This document shows positions 39,733 through 48,784 of a DNA stretch of 64,000 nucleotides, piece by piece (positions within the stretch are counted from its first letter, which is position 1; each line of letters starts with the position of its first letter). A model generated the notes under the pieces. The model saw nothing but the letters and a program-made list of their open reading frames with translations, had not been told where the DNA came from and ran no database searches. Both the position numbers and the translations under genes were made by a program. The stretch is from Streptomyces sp. DT2A-34 (GTDB lineage Bacteria > Actinomycetota > Actinomycetes > Streptomycetales > Streptomycetaceae): contig NZ_JASTWJ010000001.1 of NCBI RefSeq assembly GCF_030499515.1, positions 6,924,001-6,988,000 of the forward strand, in the 5' to 3' direction.

Positions 39733-41492
39733 GCGGGGCGCATGCGCGCGGGCGTACGCGTACGAAGGAGAGGACGCCGAAGGAGAGTGCGCCGAAGGAG
39801 AATGCGCTGAGGGGCGGGGGCGTCGCGAACTCGCCGAGGGGCGGGGGCGCGAGGCCGGCGAAGGCCTCGGGTGGGAGGCCCGACCTCGCGGGCGAGATCA
39901 CCGCCTCCCTCGTCGTCTTCCTCGTCGCCCTGCCCCTGTGCATCGGCGTGGCCGTCGCCTCCGGTGTCCCCGCCGAGCTCGGGATCATCTCCGGGGTGAT
40001 CGGCGGCCTGGTCGTCGGCGCGGTCCGGGGCAGCACGCTCCAGGTCAGCGGGCCGGCCGCCGGGCTCGCCGCGCTGGTGGCGGAGACGGTGCTGGAGCAC
40101 GGCGTGGCGATGCTCGGCGTGATCGTCCTGTTCTCGGGCATCCTGCAGATCGTCCTCGGCGTCGTACGCCTGGGTCGGCTGTTCCAGGCGATCTCCCTGG
40201 CCGTGGTGCAGGGGATGCTGGCCGGCATCGGCCTGCCGCTGATGTTCAGCCAGGCCTACCCGATGGCCGACGCCAAGGCCCCCGGCACCCCGATCGAGAA
40301 CATGGCCGGCATCCCCGGCCTGTTCGCCGACATCCTCACCACCCCGCAGGCGATGATCGCCATGCTGCTCGGCGCCGCCACGATCGTGCTGAGCTTCCTG
40401 TGGAAGAAGGTGCCGGGCCCGGCGAAGAGGATCCCGGCCGCCCTGGTCGCGGTCGGCATCGGCATCGCGGTCGCCGCGCTGCCCGGCGTGGACGTGAAGA
40501 CGCTCCAGGTCGGCAACCTGCTGGCGTCGGTACAGGTGCCGGGGGCCGAGCAGTTCGCGGGCCTCGCGGACGCCGCGGTCCTCACCTCCATCCTCACCTT
40601 CACGGTGATCGCCTCCGCGGAGAGCCTGTTCACGGCGGCCGCCGTGGACCGTATGCACAGTGGCCCGCGCACCCGGTACAACACCGAACTCATCGCCCAG
40701 GGCGCCGGCAACACGGTCGCGGGCGCCCTCGGCGCGCTCCCCATCACGGCCGTCGTGGCCCGCAGCTCCGCGAATGTCCAGGCGGGCGCGAAGACCCGCA
40801 TCTCCCGCACCCTGCACGGCCTGTGGCTGCTGGCCTTCGCCCTGCTGCTGCCGCAGGTCCTCGCCCTGATCCCGATCTCGGTGCTCGCGGGCGTCCTCGT
40901 GCACAGCGGCTGGAAGCTGTTCGCGCCGGAGGAGTTCCCGAAGATGTGGCGGCAGGACCGGGGCGAGTTCGTGGTGATGACGGTGACGACACTGGTCATC
41001 GTGGCGACGGCGTTGCTGGAGGGCGTCCTGATCGGCCTGGCGGCCGGGATCGTCCTCGCCGCCCTGCGCATGTCCCGGACGGTGATCCGGCAGCACATCG
41101 AGGACGACACCGCGAAGATCGTCATGGCCGGCAACGCGACCTTCCTACGGCTCCCGCAGGTCATCGAGGCCCTGGAGTCCGCGGCGGCCTCCGGCAAGCC
41201 CCGCATCCGCCTGGACCTGACCGGCGTGACCCATCTGGACCACGCCTGCCGCAACCAGGTCGAGGAGTTCACCGCGCAGCAGCGGGGGTTGGGGCTGCGG
41301 GTGGAGCTGCTGATGCCGGGGCCGGCGAAGACGAACGTGGAGGCACCGGCCGCGGTCGAGAGCGAGATCGCCGAACCGGCCCCGACGGCGACCCCCGGCC
41401 CCGGCGCCGAGTGGTTCTACCTGGACACGAGGCACCTGCCCACCGGTCGCGAGGCGTACGACGGCTACGACCACGCGAGCATGCGGCTCTGA
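39729..41492 (+). CDS. SulP family anion (probably bicarbonate) transporter with STAS-like domain
   Basis: The 587-residue protein has a charged N-terminus with PKESAPKENA repeats, about 11 membrane segments from residue 60 (EITASLVVFLVALPLCIGVA) and a C-terminal STAS-like domain at about residues 450-540 (IRLDLTGVTHLDHACRNQVE). Coupling to carbonic anhydrase points to bicarbonate as the substrate, as in BicA-like systems. Sulfate cannot be excluded from sequence alone. Confidence 0.9.
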   Translation: MSGAHARGRTRTKERTPKESAPKENALRGGGVANSPRGGGARPAKASGGRPDLAGEITASLVVFLVALPLCIGVAVASGVPAELGIISGVIGGLVVGAVRGSTLQVSGPAAGLAALVAETVLEHGVAMLGVIVLFSGILQIVLGVVRLGRLFQAISLAVVQGMLAGIGLPLMFSQAYPMADAKAPGTPIENMAGIPGLFADILTTPQAMIAMLLGAATIVLSFLWKKVPGPAKRIPAALVAVGIGIAVAALPGVDVKTLQVGNLLASVQVPGAEQFAGLADAAVLTSILTFTVIASAESLFTAAAVDRMHSGPRTRYNTELIAQGAGNTVAGALGALPITAVVARSSANVQAGAKTRISRTLHGLWLLAFALLLPQVLALIPISVLAGVLVHSGWKLFAPEEFPKMWRQDRGEFVVMTVTTLVIVATALLEGVLIGLAAGIVLAALRMSRTVIRQHIEDDTAKIVMAGNATFLRLPQVIEALESAAASGKPRIRLDLTGVTHLDHACRNQVEEFTAQQRGLGLRVELLMPGPAKTNVEAPAAVESEIAEPAPTATPGPGAEWFYLDTRHLPTGREAYDGYDHASMRL

Positions 41493-41704
41493 GTGCCAGG
41501 GGTCCGTGTTGCGGGGCTCACCGCTCGGTGCGACGGTTGACGAGGGGGCGATGCCGACGGCCTGGTGAAGGGCATCCTTGCAGGTCACGGCAGTAACGCG
41601 TCGATCCGCGACCGATCCGCGCCCCTCTTTCCGCGGCGCTGACCCTCCGTGCCTCGACGCGTGTCCCCGCACGGGGAGCACACCGACAGAAAGTGGGAAA
41701 TTCA

Positions 41705-43039
41705 ATGGCGAACGGCCCCATGGACAGGCGCGCCTTCGGCGAGCAGCCCCAACGGCCCAGCGGCCCCGGTATGGGCCGGGGCGCGGAGTACACCGGTCGG
41801 TACGTGGTTCTGCTCGACCAGGGCAACCAGGAGAGCGGACTGAACGCACTGCGGTCCTCCGCCGGCATAGCGTCCGTCGAACGTGTGCGAGGAGCCGAGC
41901 CCGGAAACGTCACCGAACTCCTCGAACGCCCGGACGTCTCGGTGCACTTCGAGGAGCTCGGTGTCGCCGTCGTCGAGGTACGGCCCGAACAGCGCCATAC
42001 GCTGGTGACCACGGCCGAGGCGGACCCCTCGATCATCGCGGCGGAGCCGGAGCGCATGGTCTACGCCTCGCCCATCACCACCCCGACGCAGGCACCGACC
42101 GAGTTCTACCCGGCGTTCCGCAGCGACGAGGACGTGGTCGACCGCCACACCAGGTCCGAAATGGCCGCGGCCCAGGGCGCGTCATGGGACGAGCAGAGGT
42201 GGACCTGGGGCCTGCAGGCGATCCGGGCCAACCTGACCAGCCTGACCGGACGCGATGTGAAGATCGCCGTCCTCGACACCGGTGTGGACACCGACCACCC
42301 GGACCTGGCCGCACGCATCGAGGCGACGGCCTCCTTCGTGCCCGGCGAGACCGTCGAGGACGGCCACGGGCACGGCACGCACTGCATCGGCACCGCCGCC
42401 GGCCCGGCCCACCCCCACCAGGGACCCCGCTACGGCGTGGCCTGCGAAGCCCGGATCCTCGCCGCGAACGTGCTCGGCAGGATCGGCGAAGGCCCCGACG
42501 GCCAGATCCTGGCGGGCATCGACTGGGCCGTCTCCCGCGGAGCGCGGGTGATCTCCATGTCGTTCGGCTCCGGGGTCCTCCCCGGTGAGCTGTTCCCGCA
42601 GGTGTACGAGGAGGTGGCCCGGCGCGCGCTGGCGCGCGGGACGGTGCTCGTCGCCGCCGCGGGTAACGAGAGCTTCCGGCCCCCGTTCATCGCGCCCGTC
42701 GGCCGGCCCGCCAACTGTCCCTCGATCCTCGCGGTGGGCGCGCTCAACAAGGCGCTCGGCGTGTCGCACTTCTCCAACGGCGCCGTCAACGGCCAGGGCG
42801 GCGAGGTCGACATCGCCGCGCCCGGCTCGCACATCCACTCGGCGGCCCCCGGCGGTGGGTACCAGCACATGAACGGCACCAGCATGGCCACACCGCACGT
42901 CGCGGGTGCCCTCGCCCTGCTCGCCCAGGCGAACCCCAACGCTTCCGCGGCCGACCTCGTGGCCAGTCTGCTGGCCGGTGCGTTCCCGCTGACGCTGCCC
43001 GCCAGGGACGTCGGCGAGGGCCTGCTGCAGGTCCCGTGA
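41705..43039 (+). CDS. Subtilisin-like serine protease (S8), no signal peptide
   Basis: The 444-residue protease has Asp191 in IAVLDTGVD, His223 in GHGHGTHCIG, Asn321 in AAAGNES and Ser393 in NGTSMATPHVAG. No signal peptide is visible, so it is probably cytoplasmic or exported by another route. The ~120 residues ahead of the catalytic domain may form an I9-type propeptide (EYTGRYVVLLDQGNQE, VAVVEVRPEQRHTL). Its stop overlaps a small ORF that looks like a second propeptide/inhibitor. The 212-bp gap upstream holds no other gene. Confidence 0.92.
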   Translation: MANGPMDRRAFGEQPQRPSGPGMGRGAEYTGRYVVLLDQGNQESGLNALRSSAGIASVERVRGAEPGNVTELLERPDVSVHFEELGVAVVEVRPEQRHTLVTTAEADPSIIAAEPERMVYASPITTPTQAPTEFYPAFRSDEDVVDRHTRSEMAAAQGASWDEQRWTWGLQAIRANLTSLTGRDVKIAVLDTGVDTDHPDLAARIEATASFVPGETVEDGHGHGTHCIGTAAGPAHPHQGPRYGVACEARILAANVLGRIGEGPDGQILAGIDWAVSRGARVISMSFGSGVLPGELFPQVYEEVARRALARGTVLVAAAGNESFRPPFIAPVGRPANCPSILAVGALNKALGVSHFSNGAVNGQGGEVDIAAPGSHIHSAAPGGGYQHMNGTSMATPHVAGALALLAQANPNASAADLVASLLAGAFPLTLPARDVGEGLLQVP

Positions 43040-43284
43040 GCGAGTCGCCGAAGTCCGCGCCGGTCGGGGTCGTCCTCGCGGTCGACCCCGACCGGTTCGC
43101 GGAGGTGGTCGAGGCCCTGCGGCGGGCCGGGCTCACGGTCACCGGCGAGCAGCCGGTCCTCGGCACGCTCTCCGGCACGGTCGCCGAGGACCGGCTCCCC
43201 GCCCTGGAAGCGGTCGACGGCGTCGAGGCCGTCGACCGGGAGCGCACCGTCCGACTTCCCCCACCCGACGCGCCGATCCAGTAG
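43036..43284 (+). CDS. Small I9/propeptide-like protein paired with the subtilase
   Basis: The 82-residue protein (GTG overlapping the protease stop, GTGA) has a beta-alpha-beta pattern: GVVLAVDPDRFAEVVEALRR, then VLGTLSGTVAEDRLPALEAV and VEAVDRERTVRLPPP. This resembles the ferredoxin-like I9 propeptide/inhibitor fold of subtilases, ending in a Pro-rich tail that could reach an active site. Tight coupling suggests it chaperones or inhibits the protease. The family assignment is by pattern only. Confidence 0.72.
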   Translation: MSESPKSAPVGVVLAVDPDRFAEVVEALRRAGLTVTGEQPVLGTLSGTVAEDRLPALEAVDGVEAVDRERTVRLPPPDAPIQ

Positions 43285-43350
43285 GTTTCCCGCCCCCGGA
43301 TTCTGATAGACGGAAGAGAAGGAGGACCCGCCCGGGAAGGGAGCTCGGTC

Positions 43351-44277
43351 ATGTCCGGCTGGAACGCGCACGACATCCCCGACCAGAGCGGACGCGTCGC
43401 CGTGGTCACCGGAGCCAACAGCGGGCTCGGGTACGTCACGGCGCGGGAGCTGGCCCGCAAGGGCGCGCGGGTGGTGCTCGCGTGCCGGAGCGAGGCGCGG
43501 GGTGCGGCGGCCGTCGAGCGGCTGGTCGCCGAAGTGCCCGATGCGCGGATCGAGTTGAGGCGGCTCGATCTCGGCGACCTCGGCTCCGTGCGGGAGTTCG
43601 CCGCGACATGGCCGTACGACCGGGTCGACCTGCTCGTGAACAACGCCGGGGTGATGGCGCTGCCGTACGGCACGACGGCGGACGGCTTCGAGACACAGTT
43701 CGGGGTCAACCACCTCGGGCACTTCGCGCTCACCGGTCTGCTGCTGCCCGCGCTGCTCGCGGCGCCGGGCGCGCGGGTGGTGACCGTGTCCAGTCCGTTG
43801 CACGCGATGTCCAACATCGACGTCGCCGATCTCAACAGCGAGCGCCGGTACCGGCGTTGGGTCGCGTACGGGCGTTCCAAGACCGCCAACCTGCTCTTCA
43901 CGCACGAGCTGGCGCGCAGGCTGGCGGTGCGGCAGGCGGACGTGGTGGCGGCCGCCGCCCATCCCGGGTACGCGGACACCAATCTGCAGACCGCGGGGCC
44001 GCGCATGGCGGGGCGCCGGGTCAGCGAGTGGTTCGTGCGGCTCGGCAACCGCGTCTTCGCCCAGCCCGCCGAGGCCGGCGCGCTCCCCGTCCTGTACGCG
44101 GCCACCGCCCCCGCCGTCCGCCCCGACTCCTTCACCGGCCCGTCCTTCGCCGACTGGCGCGGTTCACCCGCCCCGGCGTGGCGGGCGTCGTGGACGCTCG
44201 ACGACCGTGCGGGTGAACGGCTTTGGGAGGAGTCGGAGCGGCTGACCGGGGTGACGTACGACGCCCTGAAGGCGTGA
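43351..44277 (+). CDS. Short-chain dehydrogenase/reductase
   Basis: The 308-residue Rossmann-fold enzyme has VVTGANSGLGYVTARELA, LLVNNAGVMA, catalytic Ser in VTVSSPLHAM and Y-x-x-x-K in YGRSKTANLL. It resembles retinol dehydrogenase/WWOX-like SDRs common in Streptomyces. Substrate unknown. It is followed by a TetR fragment that may be the remains of its former regulator. Confidence 0.9.
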   Translation: MSGWNAHDIPDQSGRVAVVTGANSGLGYVTARELARKGARVVLACRSEARGAAAVERLVAEVPDARIELRRLDLGDLGSVREFAATWPYDRVDLLVNNAGVMALPYGTTADGFETQFGVNHLGHFALTGLLLPALLAAPGARVVTVSSPLHAMSNIDVADLNSERRYRRWVAYGRSKTANLLFTHELARRLAVRQADVVAAAAHPGYADTNLQTAGPRMAGRRVSEWFVRLGNRVFAQPAEAGALPVLYAATAPAVRPDSFTGPSFADWRGSPAPAWRASWTLDDRAGERLWEESERLTGVTYDALKA

Positions 44278-44299
44278 GCGCCGGTGAGTCGTCACGCCG

Positions 44300-44393
44300 T
44301 TGCGACCGGGCATCGACGTCGCCGTGAAGCCGCGCTGCCAGAACAGCTCCAGGGCTGCCCGCAGCGCGGCTTCGGGATCGAACTTCTTTGGAT
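44300..44393 (-). pseudogene. Remnant of a TetR regulator gene
   Basis: On the minus strand the sequence reads K-K-F-D-P-E-A-A-L-R-A-A-L-E-L-F-W-Q-R-G-F then T-A-T-S-M, the N-terminal helix of a TetR protein. After about 30 residues the homology ends and no ligand domain follows. It is wedged between the SDR stop and the nirD stop. It is probably a deletion relic. Confidence 0.72.
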
Positions 44394-44744
44394 CTACGCC
44401 GCCCGCACCTCGTAGGCCGCGATGCGCACCGCCTCGTCGTCCAGGCACTGCCCGGTCTCCAGGTCGAAGCGCTGCTTCAGCAGGGGCGAGGCCACGAACG
44501 GGCGGCCCTGGTGGGTGCCGGTCAGGCCGCGGGAGAGGACCGCCGCGCCGCCGAAGGGGTCGCGGTTGTCGATGGCGTACAGGGCGCCGTTGCGGTCGCG
44601 GAACAGGGCCACCTGGCGGCCGTCGGGCAGGAGCGCGGCCACGCCGCGGCCGGGGATCAGCCGGCTCAGGTCGCAGACCGTGAACCAGTCGTCCTCCAGC
44701 TTGAGCTGGACCTTCAGGTCGGTCGTCTCGGGTGCCAGGGTCAT
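44394..44744 (-). CDS. nirD: Nitrite reductase small subunit NirD
   Basis: The 116-residue protein has a Rieske-like fold without the Cys/His ligands, which is normal for NirD: WFTVCDLSRLIPGRGVAALL, FRDRNGALYAIDNRDPFGGA and LKQRFDLETGQCL. It partners NirB in reducing nitrite to ammonium. The ATG overlaps the nirB stop (ATGA). Confidence 0.94.
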   Translation of the reverse strand: MTLAPETTDLKVQLKLEDDWFTVCDLSRLIPGRGVAALLPDGRQVALFRDRNGALYAIDNRDPFGGAAVLSRGLTGTHQGRPFVASPLLKQRFDLETGQCLDDEAVRIAAYEVRAA

Positions 44745-47347
44745 CGCTGGGCGGTTCCTTCCAGGACGTCTTCCGTGGGTCGCATACCGATGGACAGCAG
44801 CGGCAGGTCGGGCTTGATCTGGTCGCGCTCGGGGATGAAGCCGACGACCGGGTCGGGGGTGTCGGGGGCGTTCACGAAGGAGACGAAGCGGGAGAGCTTC
44901 TCGGGGTCGTTGATGGTCGTCGCCCACTCGTCGGCGTAGTGCGCCACGTGGTCCGCCATCAGGGACTCCAGCTCCTCGCAGATGCCGAGGGAGTCCTCCA
45001 CGACCACGTCCCGGACGTGGTCCAGGCCGCCGGGGATCCGCTCCAGCCAGGTCGAGGTGCGCTCCAGCCGGTCCGCCGTACGGATGTAGAACATCAGGAA
45101 GCGGTCGATCAGCTTGATCAGCTCGGCGTCGGACAGGTCCTGGGCCAGCAGGTCCGCGTGGCGCGGGGTCGCGCCGCCGTTGCCGCCGACGTACAGGTTC
45201 CAGCCGTTGGCGGTGGCGATCACGCCGAAGTCCTTCGACTGGGCCTCGGCGCACTCGCGCTGGCAGCCGGAGACGGCCGACTTCAGCTTGTGCGGGGAGC
45301 GCAGGCCCCGGTAGCGCAGCTCCAGGTCGATCGCCATGCGGACCGAGTCCTGGACGCCGTAGCGGCACCAGGTCTGGCCGACGCAGGACTTCACGGTGCG
45401 CAGCGCCTTGCCGTAGGCGTGGCCGGACTCGAAGCCGGCGTCCACCAACCGGGTCCAGATGAGCGGGAGTTGCTCGACGCGGGCGCCGAACATGTCGATC
45501 CGCTGGCCACCCGTGATCTTCGTGTAGAGGCCGAAGTCACGGGCGATCTCGCCGATCACGATCAGGCCCTCGGGGGTGATCTCACCGCCGGGGATGCGCG
45601 GGACGACCGAGTACGAGCCGTTCTTCTGGAGGTTGGCCAGGAAGTGGTCGTTGGAGTCCTGCAGGGAGGCCTGCTCGCCGTCCAGGACGTAGCCGCTCGC
45701 GCCGATCGTCGGGGCGAGGGAGGCGATGATGGAGCCCACCGCCGGCTTGCAGATCTCGCAGCCGTCGCCGCCCTTGGCGCCGTCGCGGCCGTAGCGGTCC
45801 AGCAGGTCCTGGTAGGTGTTGATGCGCAGGGCGAGGACGATCTCGTACAGCTCCTCGCGGGTCTGCGAGAAGCAGCCGCACAGGCCCTTGTCGACCTCGA
45901 CGCCGGACGCCTCCAGCTCGGCGGTGACCAGCTGGCCGAGCACCTTGATGCAGGAGCCGCAGCCCGTACCGGCCTTGGTGCACTTCTTCACCTCGGGCAC
46001 GGTCGTGCACTGGTGGTCGGTGACCGCGCCGCGGATCGTGCCCTTGGTGACGTTGTGGCAGGAGCAGATGACCGCCTCGTCCGGCAGCGCGGACGGGCCG
46101 AGCTGGGCCGGGGCCCCGGCACCGGCCGGCAGCACCAGCGACTCGGGCGAGACCGGCGGGACCGAGCCGGTGAACGCCTTCAGCGTGCCGTACGCCTCCG
46201 CGTCGCCGACCAGGATGCCGCCGAGCAGCGTGCCGTCGCGGCCGATGACCAGCTTCTTGTACAGGCCCGCGCGGGAGTCGGAGTAGACGACGTCCAGGCA
46301 GTCCTCGGCGGTGCCGTGCGCGTCACCGAAGGACGCCACGTCCACGCCGAGCAGCTTCAGCTTGGTGGACAGGTCGGCGCCGGTGAACTCCGCCTCGTCC
46401 TGGGCGATGGTCGCGGCGGCCGTCTCGGCCTGCTCGTAACCGGGGGCGACCAGGCCGTACACCCGGCCGTCGGAGGCCAGCGCGCACTCGCCGATCGCGA
46501 ACACGTGCGGGTCGGAGACCGTACGGCACTGCTCGTCGACCGTGATGCCGCCGCGCTCGCCGACCGTGAGGCCGCAGTCGCGGGCCAGCTGGTCGCGGGG
46601 GCGGACACCGGCGGAGAACACCACCAGGTCGGTGGCGAGTTCGGAGCCGTCGGAGAGCTTCATGCCGGTGACGGCACCGGCCTCGTCGACGACGATCTCC
46701 TGCGTGCCCACGCCCGTGTGGACGCTCAGGCCCATGTCCTCGATGGTGCGCAGCAGGGCCGCGCCGCCGCCCTCGTCGACCTGCACCGGCATCAGGCGCG
46801 GCGCGAACTCCACGATGTGGGAGGTGAGTCCGAGACCCTTCAGCGCACCGGCCGCCTCAAGACCGAGGAGACCGCCGCCGACCACCGCACCGGTCGTCGC
46901 CGTCTTGGCGTACTCCTCGATGGCGAGGAGGTCCTCGATCGTGCGGTAGACGAAACAGCCCTCGGCGTCCTTGTTGGGGACCGGCGGCACGAAGGGGAAC
47001 GAGCCGGTGGCGAGGACGAGGGTGTCGTACTCGAAGACCTGGCCGGACCTGGCCGTGACCTTCTTCGCCTCGCGGTCGATCGTCTCCGCGGGGTCACCGA
47101 CGTACAGCTCGATGCCGTGCGTGTCGATGAACTCCATGTCCGTCATGGAGAGGTCCTCGGGCGTCTTGCCCGAGAAGTACGAGGTGAGGGCGACGCGGTC
47201 GTACGCCGGACGCGGCTCCTCGCACAGCACGACCACGCGGTGCGTGGCGGTCAGGCCGCGCTCGGCGAGCGCTTCGAGGAAGCGCTGGCCGACCATGCCG
47301 TGGCCGACGAGCACGATCGTGGGGGTGGCCCCCAGGGTGGCGGTCAT
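44741..47347 (-). CDS. nirB: Assimilatory nitrite reductase large subunit NirB
   Basis: The 868-residue enzyme has an N-terminal FAD/NAD domain (IVLVGHGMVGQRFLEAL), two BFD-type [2Fe-2S] motifs (CSCHNVTKGTIRG, CGSC; then CEICKPAVGS) and the C-terminal siroheme/[4Fe-4S] domains with CVGQTWCRYG and SGCQRECAEA. It passes electrons from NAD(P)H to siroheme and reduces nitrite to ammonium. It is preceded by an FAD partner gene with 1-bp overlap and a GlnR box further upstream. Confidence 0.97.
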   Translation of the reverse strand: MTATLGATPTIVLVGHGMVGQRFLEALAERGLTATHRVVVLCEEPRPAYDRVALTSYFSGKTPEDLSMTDMEFIDTHGIELYVGDPAETIDREAKKVTARSGQVFEYDTLVLATGSFPFVPPVPNKDAEGCFVYRTIEDLLAIEEYAKTATTGAVVGGGLLGLEAAGALKGLGLTSHIVEFAPRLMPVQVDEGGGAALLRTIEDMGLSVHTGVGTQEIVVDEAGAVTGMKLSDGSELATDLVVFSAGVRPRDQLARDCGLTVGERGGITVDEQCRTVSDPHVFAIGECALASDGRVYGLVAPGYEQAETAAATIAQDEAEFTGADLSTKLKLLGVDVASFGDAHGTAEDCLDVVYSDSRAGLYKKLVIGRDGTLLGGILVGDAEAYGTLKAFTGSVPPVSPESLVLPAGAGAPAQLGPSALPDEAVICSCHNVTKGTIRGAVTDHQCTTVPEVKKCTKAGTGCGSCIKVLGQLVTAELEASGVEVDKGLCGCFSQTREELYEIVLALRINTYQDLLDRYGRDGAKGGDGCEICKPAVGSIIASLAPTIGASGYVLDGEQASLQDSNDHFLANLQKNGSYSVVPRIPGGEITPEGLIVIGEIARDFGLYTKITGGQRIDMFGARVEQLPLIWTRLVDAGFESGHAYGKALRTVKSCVGQTWCRYGVQDSVRMAIDLELRYRGLRSPHKLKSAVSGCQRECAEAQSKDFGVIATANGWNLYVGGNGGATPRHADLLAQDLSDAELIKLIDRFLMFYIRTADRLERTSTWLERIPGGLDHVRDVVVEDSLGICEELESLMADHVAHYADEWATTINDPEKLSRFVSFVNAPDTPDPVVGFIPERDQIKPDLPLLSIGMRPTEDVLEGTAQR

Positions 47348-48558
47348 CAGGAGCCTCCATCGTTGGTAAGCAGGTGGAGCAGGGGGCCGTCGTCGGGGAG
47401 CGGCTCTGCTCCCTCCCAGGCGCGGGCGAGCGCGCCGACGGTGCCGAGTTCGCCGACGAGGACCCCGCCGACCAGGCGGTCGTCGCGGACGACGACCTTG
47501 CGGTAGGTGCCTCGGGTGGCGTCCGTGAGCTGGACGACGTCGTCCCCGGGGCGCGGCTCCGTCTCGCCGAACGCGGCGAGGTCGAAGGCGCTCTGACCGG
47601 GCAGCGTGAGCCGGGTCAGCGAACGGGTGCCGGTGTAGCGGGCGTGCGCCCGGCCGGCCAGCAACTCGGCCAGTACTTCGGCCTGTTCGAGGGCCGGAGT
47701 GGCCAGTCCGTAGACGGTGCCGTCGTGCTGGGCGCAGTCGCCGATGGCGTGGATGTACGGGTCGGAGGTGCGCAGCTCGTCGTCGACGACGATCCCCTTG
47801 CGCACGTCCAGTCCCGCGGCCTGCGCGAGGCCCGCGCGCGGGTGCACGCCGCAGGCCAGGACCACGAGGTCGGCGTCGAGGGCGTAGCCGTCGGCCATCT
47901 CGACCGAGCGGACCGCGCCGCCGACGCAGCGCACGTCACGTACCCGCAGGTCGGTGTGGACCTCGACACCGAGGTCCCCCAGGTGACGCCGGACGAGCTT
48001 CGAGGCGCTCGGGTCGAGCTGGCGCTCCATGAGCCGCTCGGACTGCTGGGCCAGGATGACCTGGGCGCCGCGCTGGGCGAGCGCACGGGCCGCGGAGACC
48101 CCGAGGAGCCCGCCGCCGATGACGACCGCCTTCACTCCCGGCCGGACCGCCTTGGACAGGCCCAGGCAGTCGTCCATGGTGCGGAAGGCGTGGACGCCCT
48201 CCGGCAGGACGTGGTCGGGCGTGAACAGGCCGCGCAGGGGCGGCAGCACCGGGTTCGAGCCGGTGGCCAGGACCAGCCGGTCGTATGCGATCTTCGAACC
48301 GTCCGCGCACTCGACGGTCCGCGCCTGACGGTCGATGCCGGTGACCCGGGCACGGGTGAGCTCCGCGGGTGCGGGCAGCGCGATCACGTCGGGGCTGTAC
48401 CGTCCGGCCAGCACTTCGGCGAGGAGCACCCGGTTGTACGGGCGGTGCTCCTCGTCGCCGATGAGCGTGACGGGCGTGCCGAGCTCACCGAGCCGCCGGG
48501 CGAGTCGTACGCCCGCGAGGCCGGCGCCGATCACCACCACACGCGTATTCGAGGTCAT
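47347..48558 (-). CDS. FAD-dependent NAD(P)H oxidoreductase of the nitrite/nitrate reductase operon (NasB-like)
   Basis: The 403-residue flavoprotein has VVVIGAGLAGVRLARRLGEL, VLATGSNPVLPPLRG, a second GxGxxG in AVVIGGGLLGVSAARALAQR and AIGDCAQHDGTVYGL. It resembles the FAD-NAD half of NirB and probably feeds electrons to nitrate or nitrite reductase. It lies first in the operon under the GlnR box. Confidence 0.9.
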   Translation of the reverse strand: MTSNTRVVVIGAGLAGVRLARRLGELGTPVTLIGDEEHRPYNRVLLAEVLAGRYSPDVIALPAPAELTRARVTGIDRQARTVECADGSKIAYDRLVLATGSNPVLPPLRGLFTPDHVLPEGVHAFRTMDDCLGLSKAVRPGVKAVVIGGGLLGVSAARALAQRGAQVILAQQSERLMERQLDPSASKLVRRHLGDLGVEVHTDLRVRDVRCVGGAVRSVEMADGYALDADLVVLACGVHPRAGLAQAAGLDVRKGIVVDDELRTSDPYIHAIGDCAQHDGTVYGLATPALEQAEVLAELLAGRAHARYTGTRSLTRLTLPGQSAFDLAAFGETEPRPGDDVVQLTDATRGTYRKVVVRDDRLVGGVLVGELGTVGALARAWEGAEPLPDDGPLLHLLTNDGGS

Positions 48559-48581
48559 GCACTTGAGCGTGCGGTGCCGGT

Positions 48582-48619
48582 GTTACCCGACCGCATCACC
48601 TCTGTTTCCCACGAGGAAC
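48582..48619. promoter_or_regulatory. GlnR box upstream of the nirBD operon
   Basis: Four 5-mers occur at strict 11-bp steps: GTTAC (48582), GCATC (48593), GTTTC (48604) and GGAAC (48615), i.e. two GTnAC/GaAAC-type 22-bp sites. On the minus strand they read GTTCC-n6-GAAAC-n6-GATGC-n6-GTAAC. GlnR is known to activate nirB in Streptomyces. The box lies 23-61 bp from the first gene's start. Confidence 0.82.
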
Positions 48620-48784
48620 GCTGCCCTCAGCGGGGGCGGCGGGCGAGTGTGAGGGTTCGGGGAGCGCGGTGGGGGCGGGCTGTGAGATCGGATCGGGGAG
48701 CGGAGAGGGCCGACCCCCGCCGCAACCTCAGATACTCCTCATTTACGTGGACCTCACACGCATCACCCTCCTAGGGTCGCGATC

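Noticed and set aside
44732..47506. 924-codon plus-strand open frame opposite nirB
   Set aside because: It is a GC-rich antisense shadow; nirB has complete cofactor motifs on the other strand.
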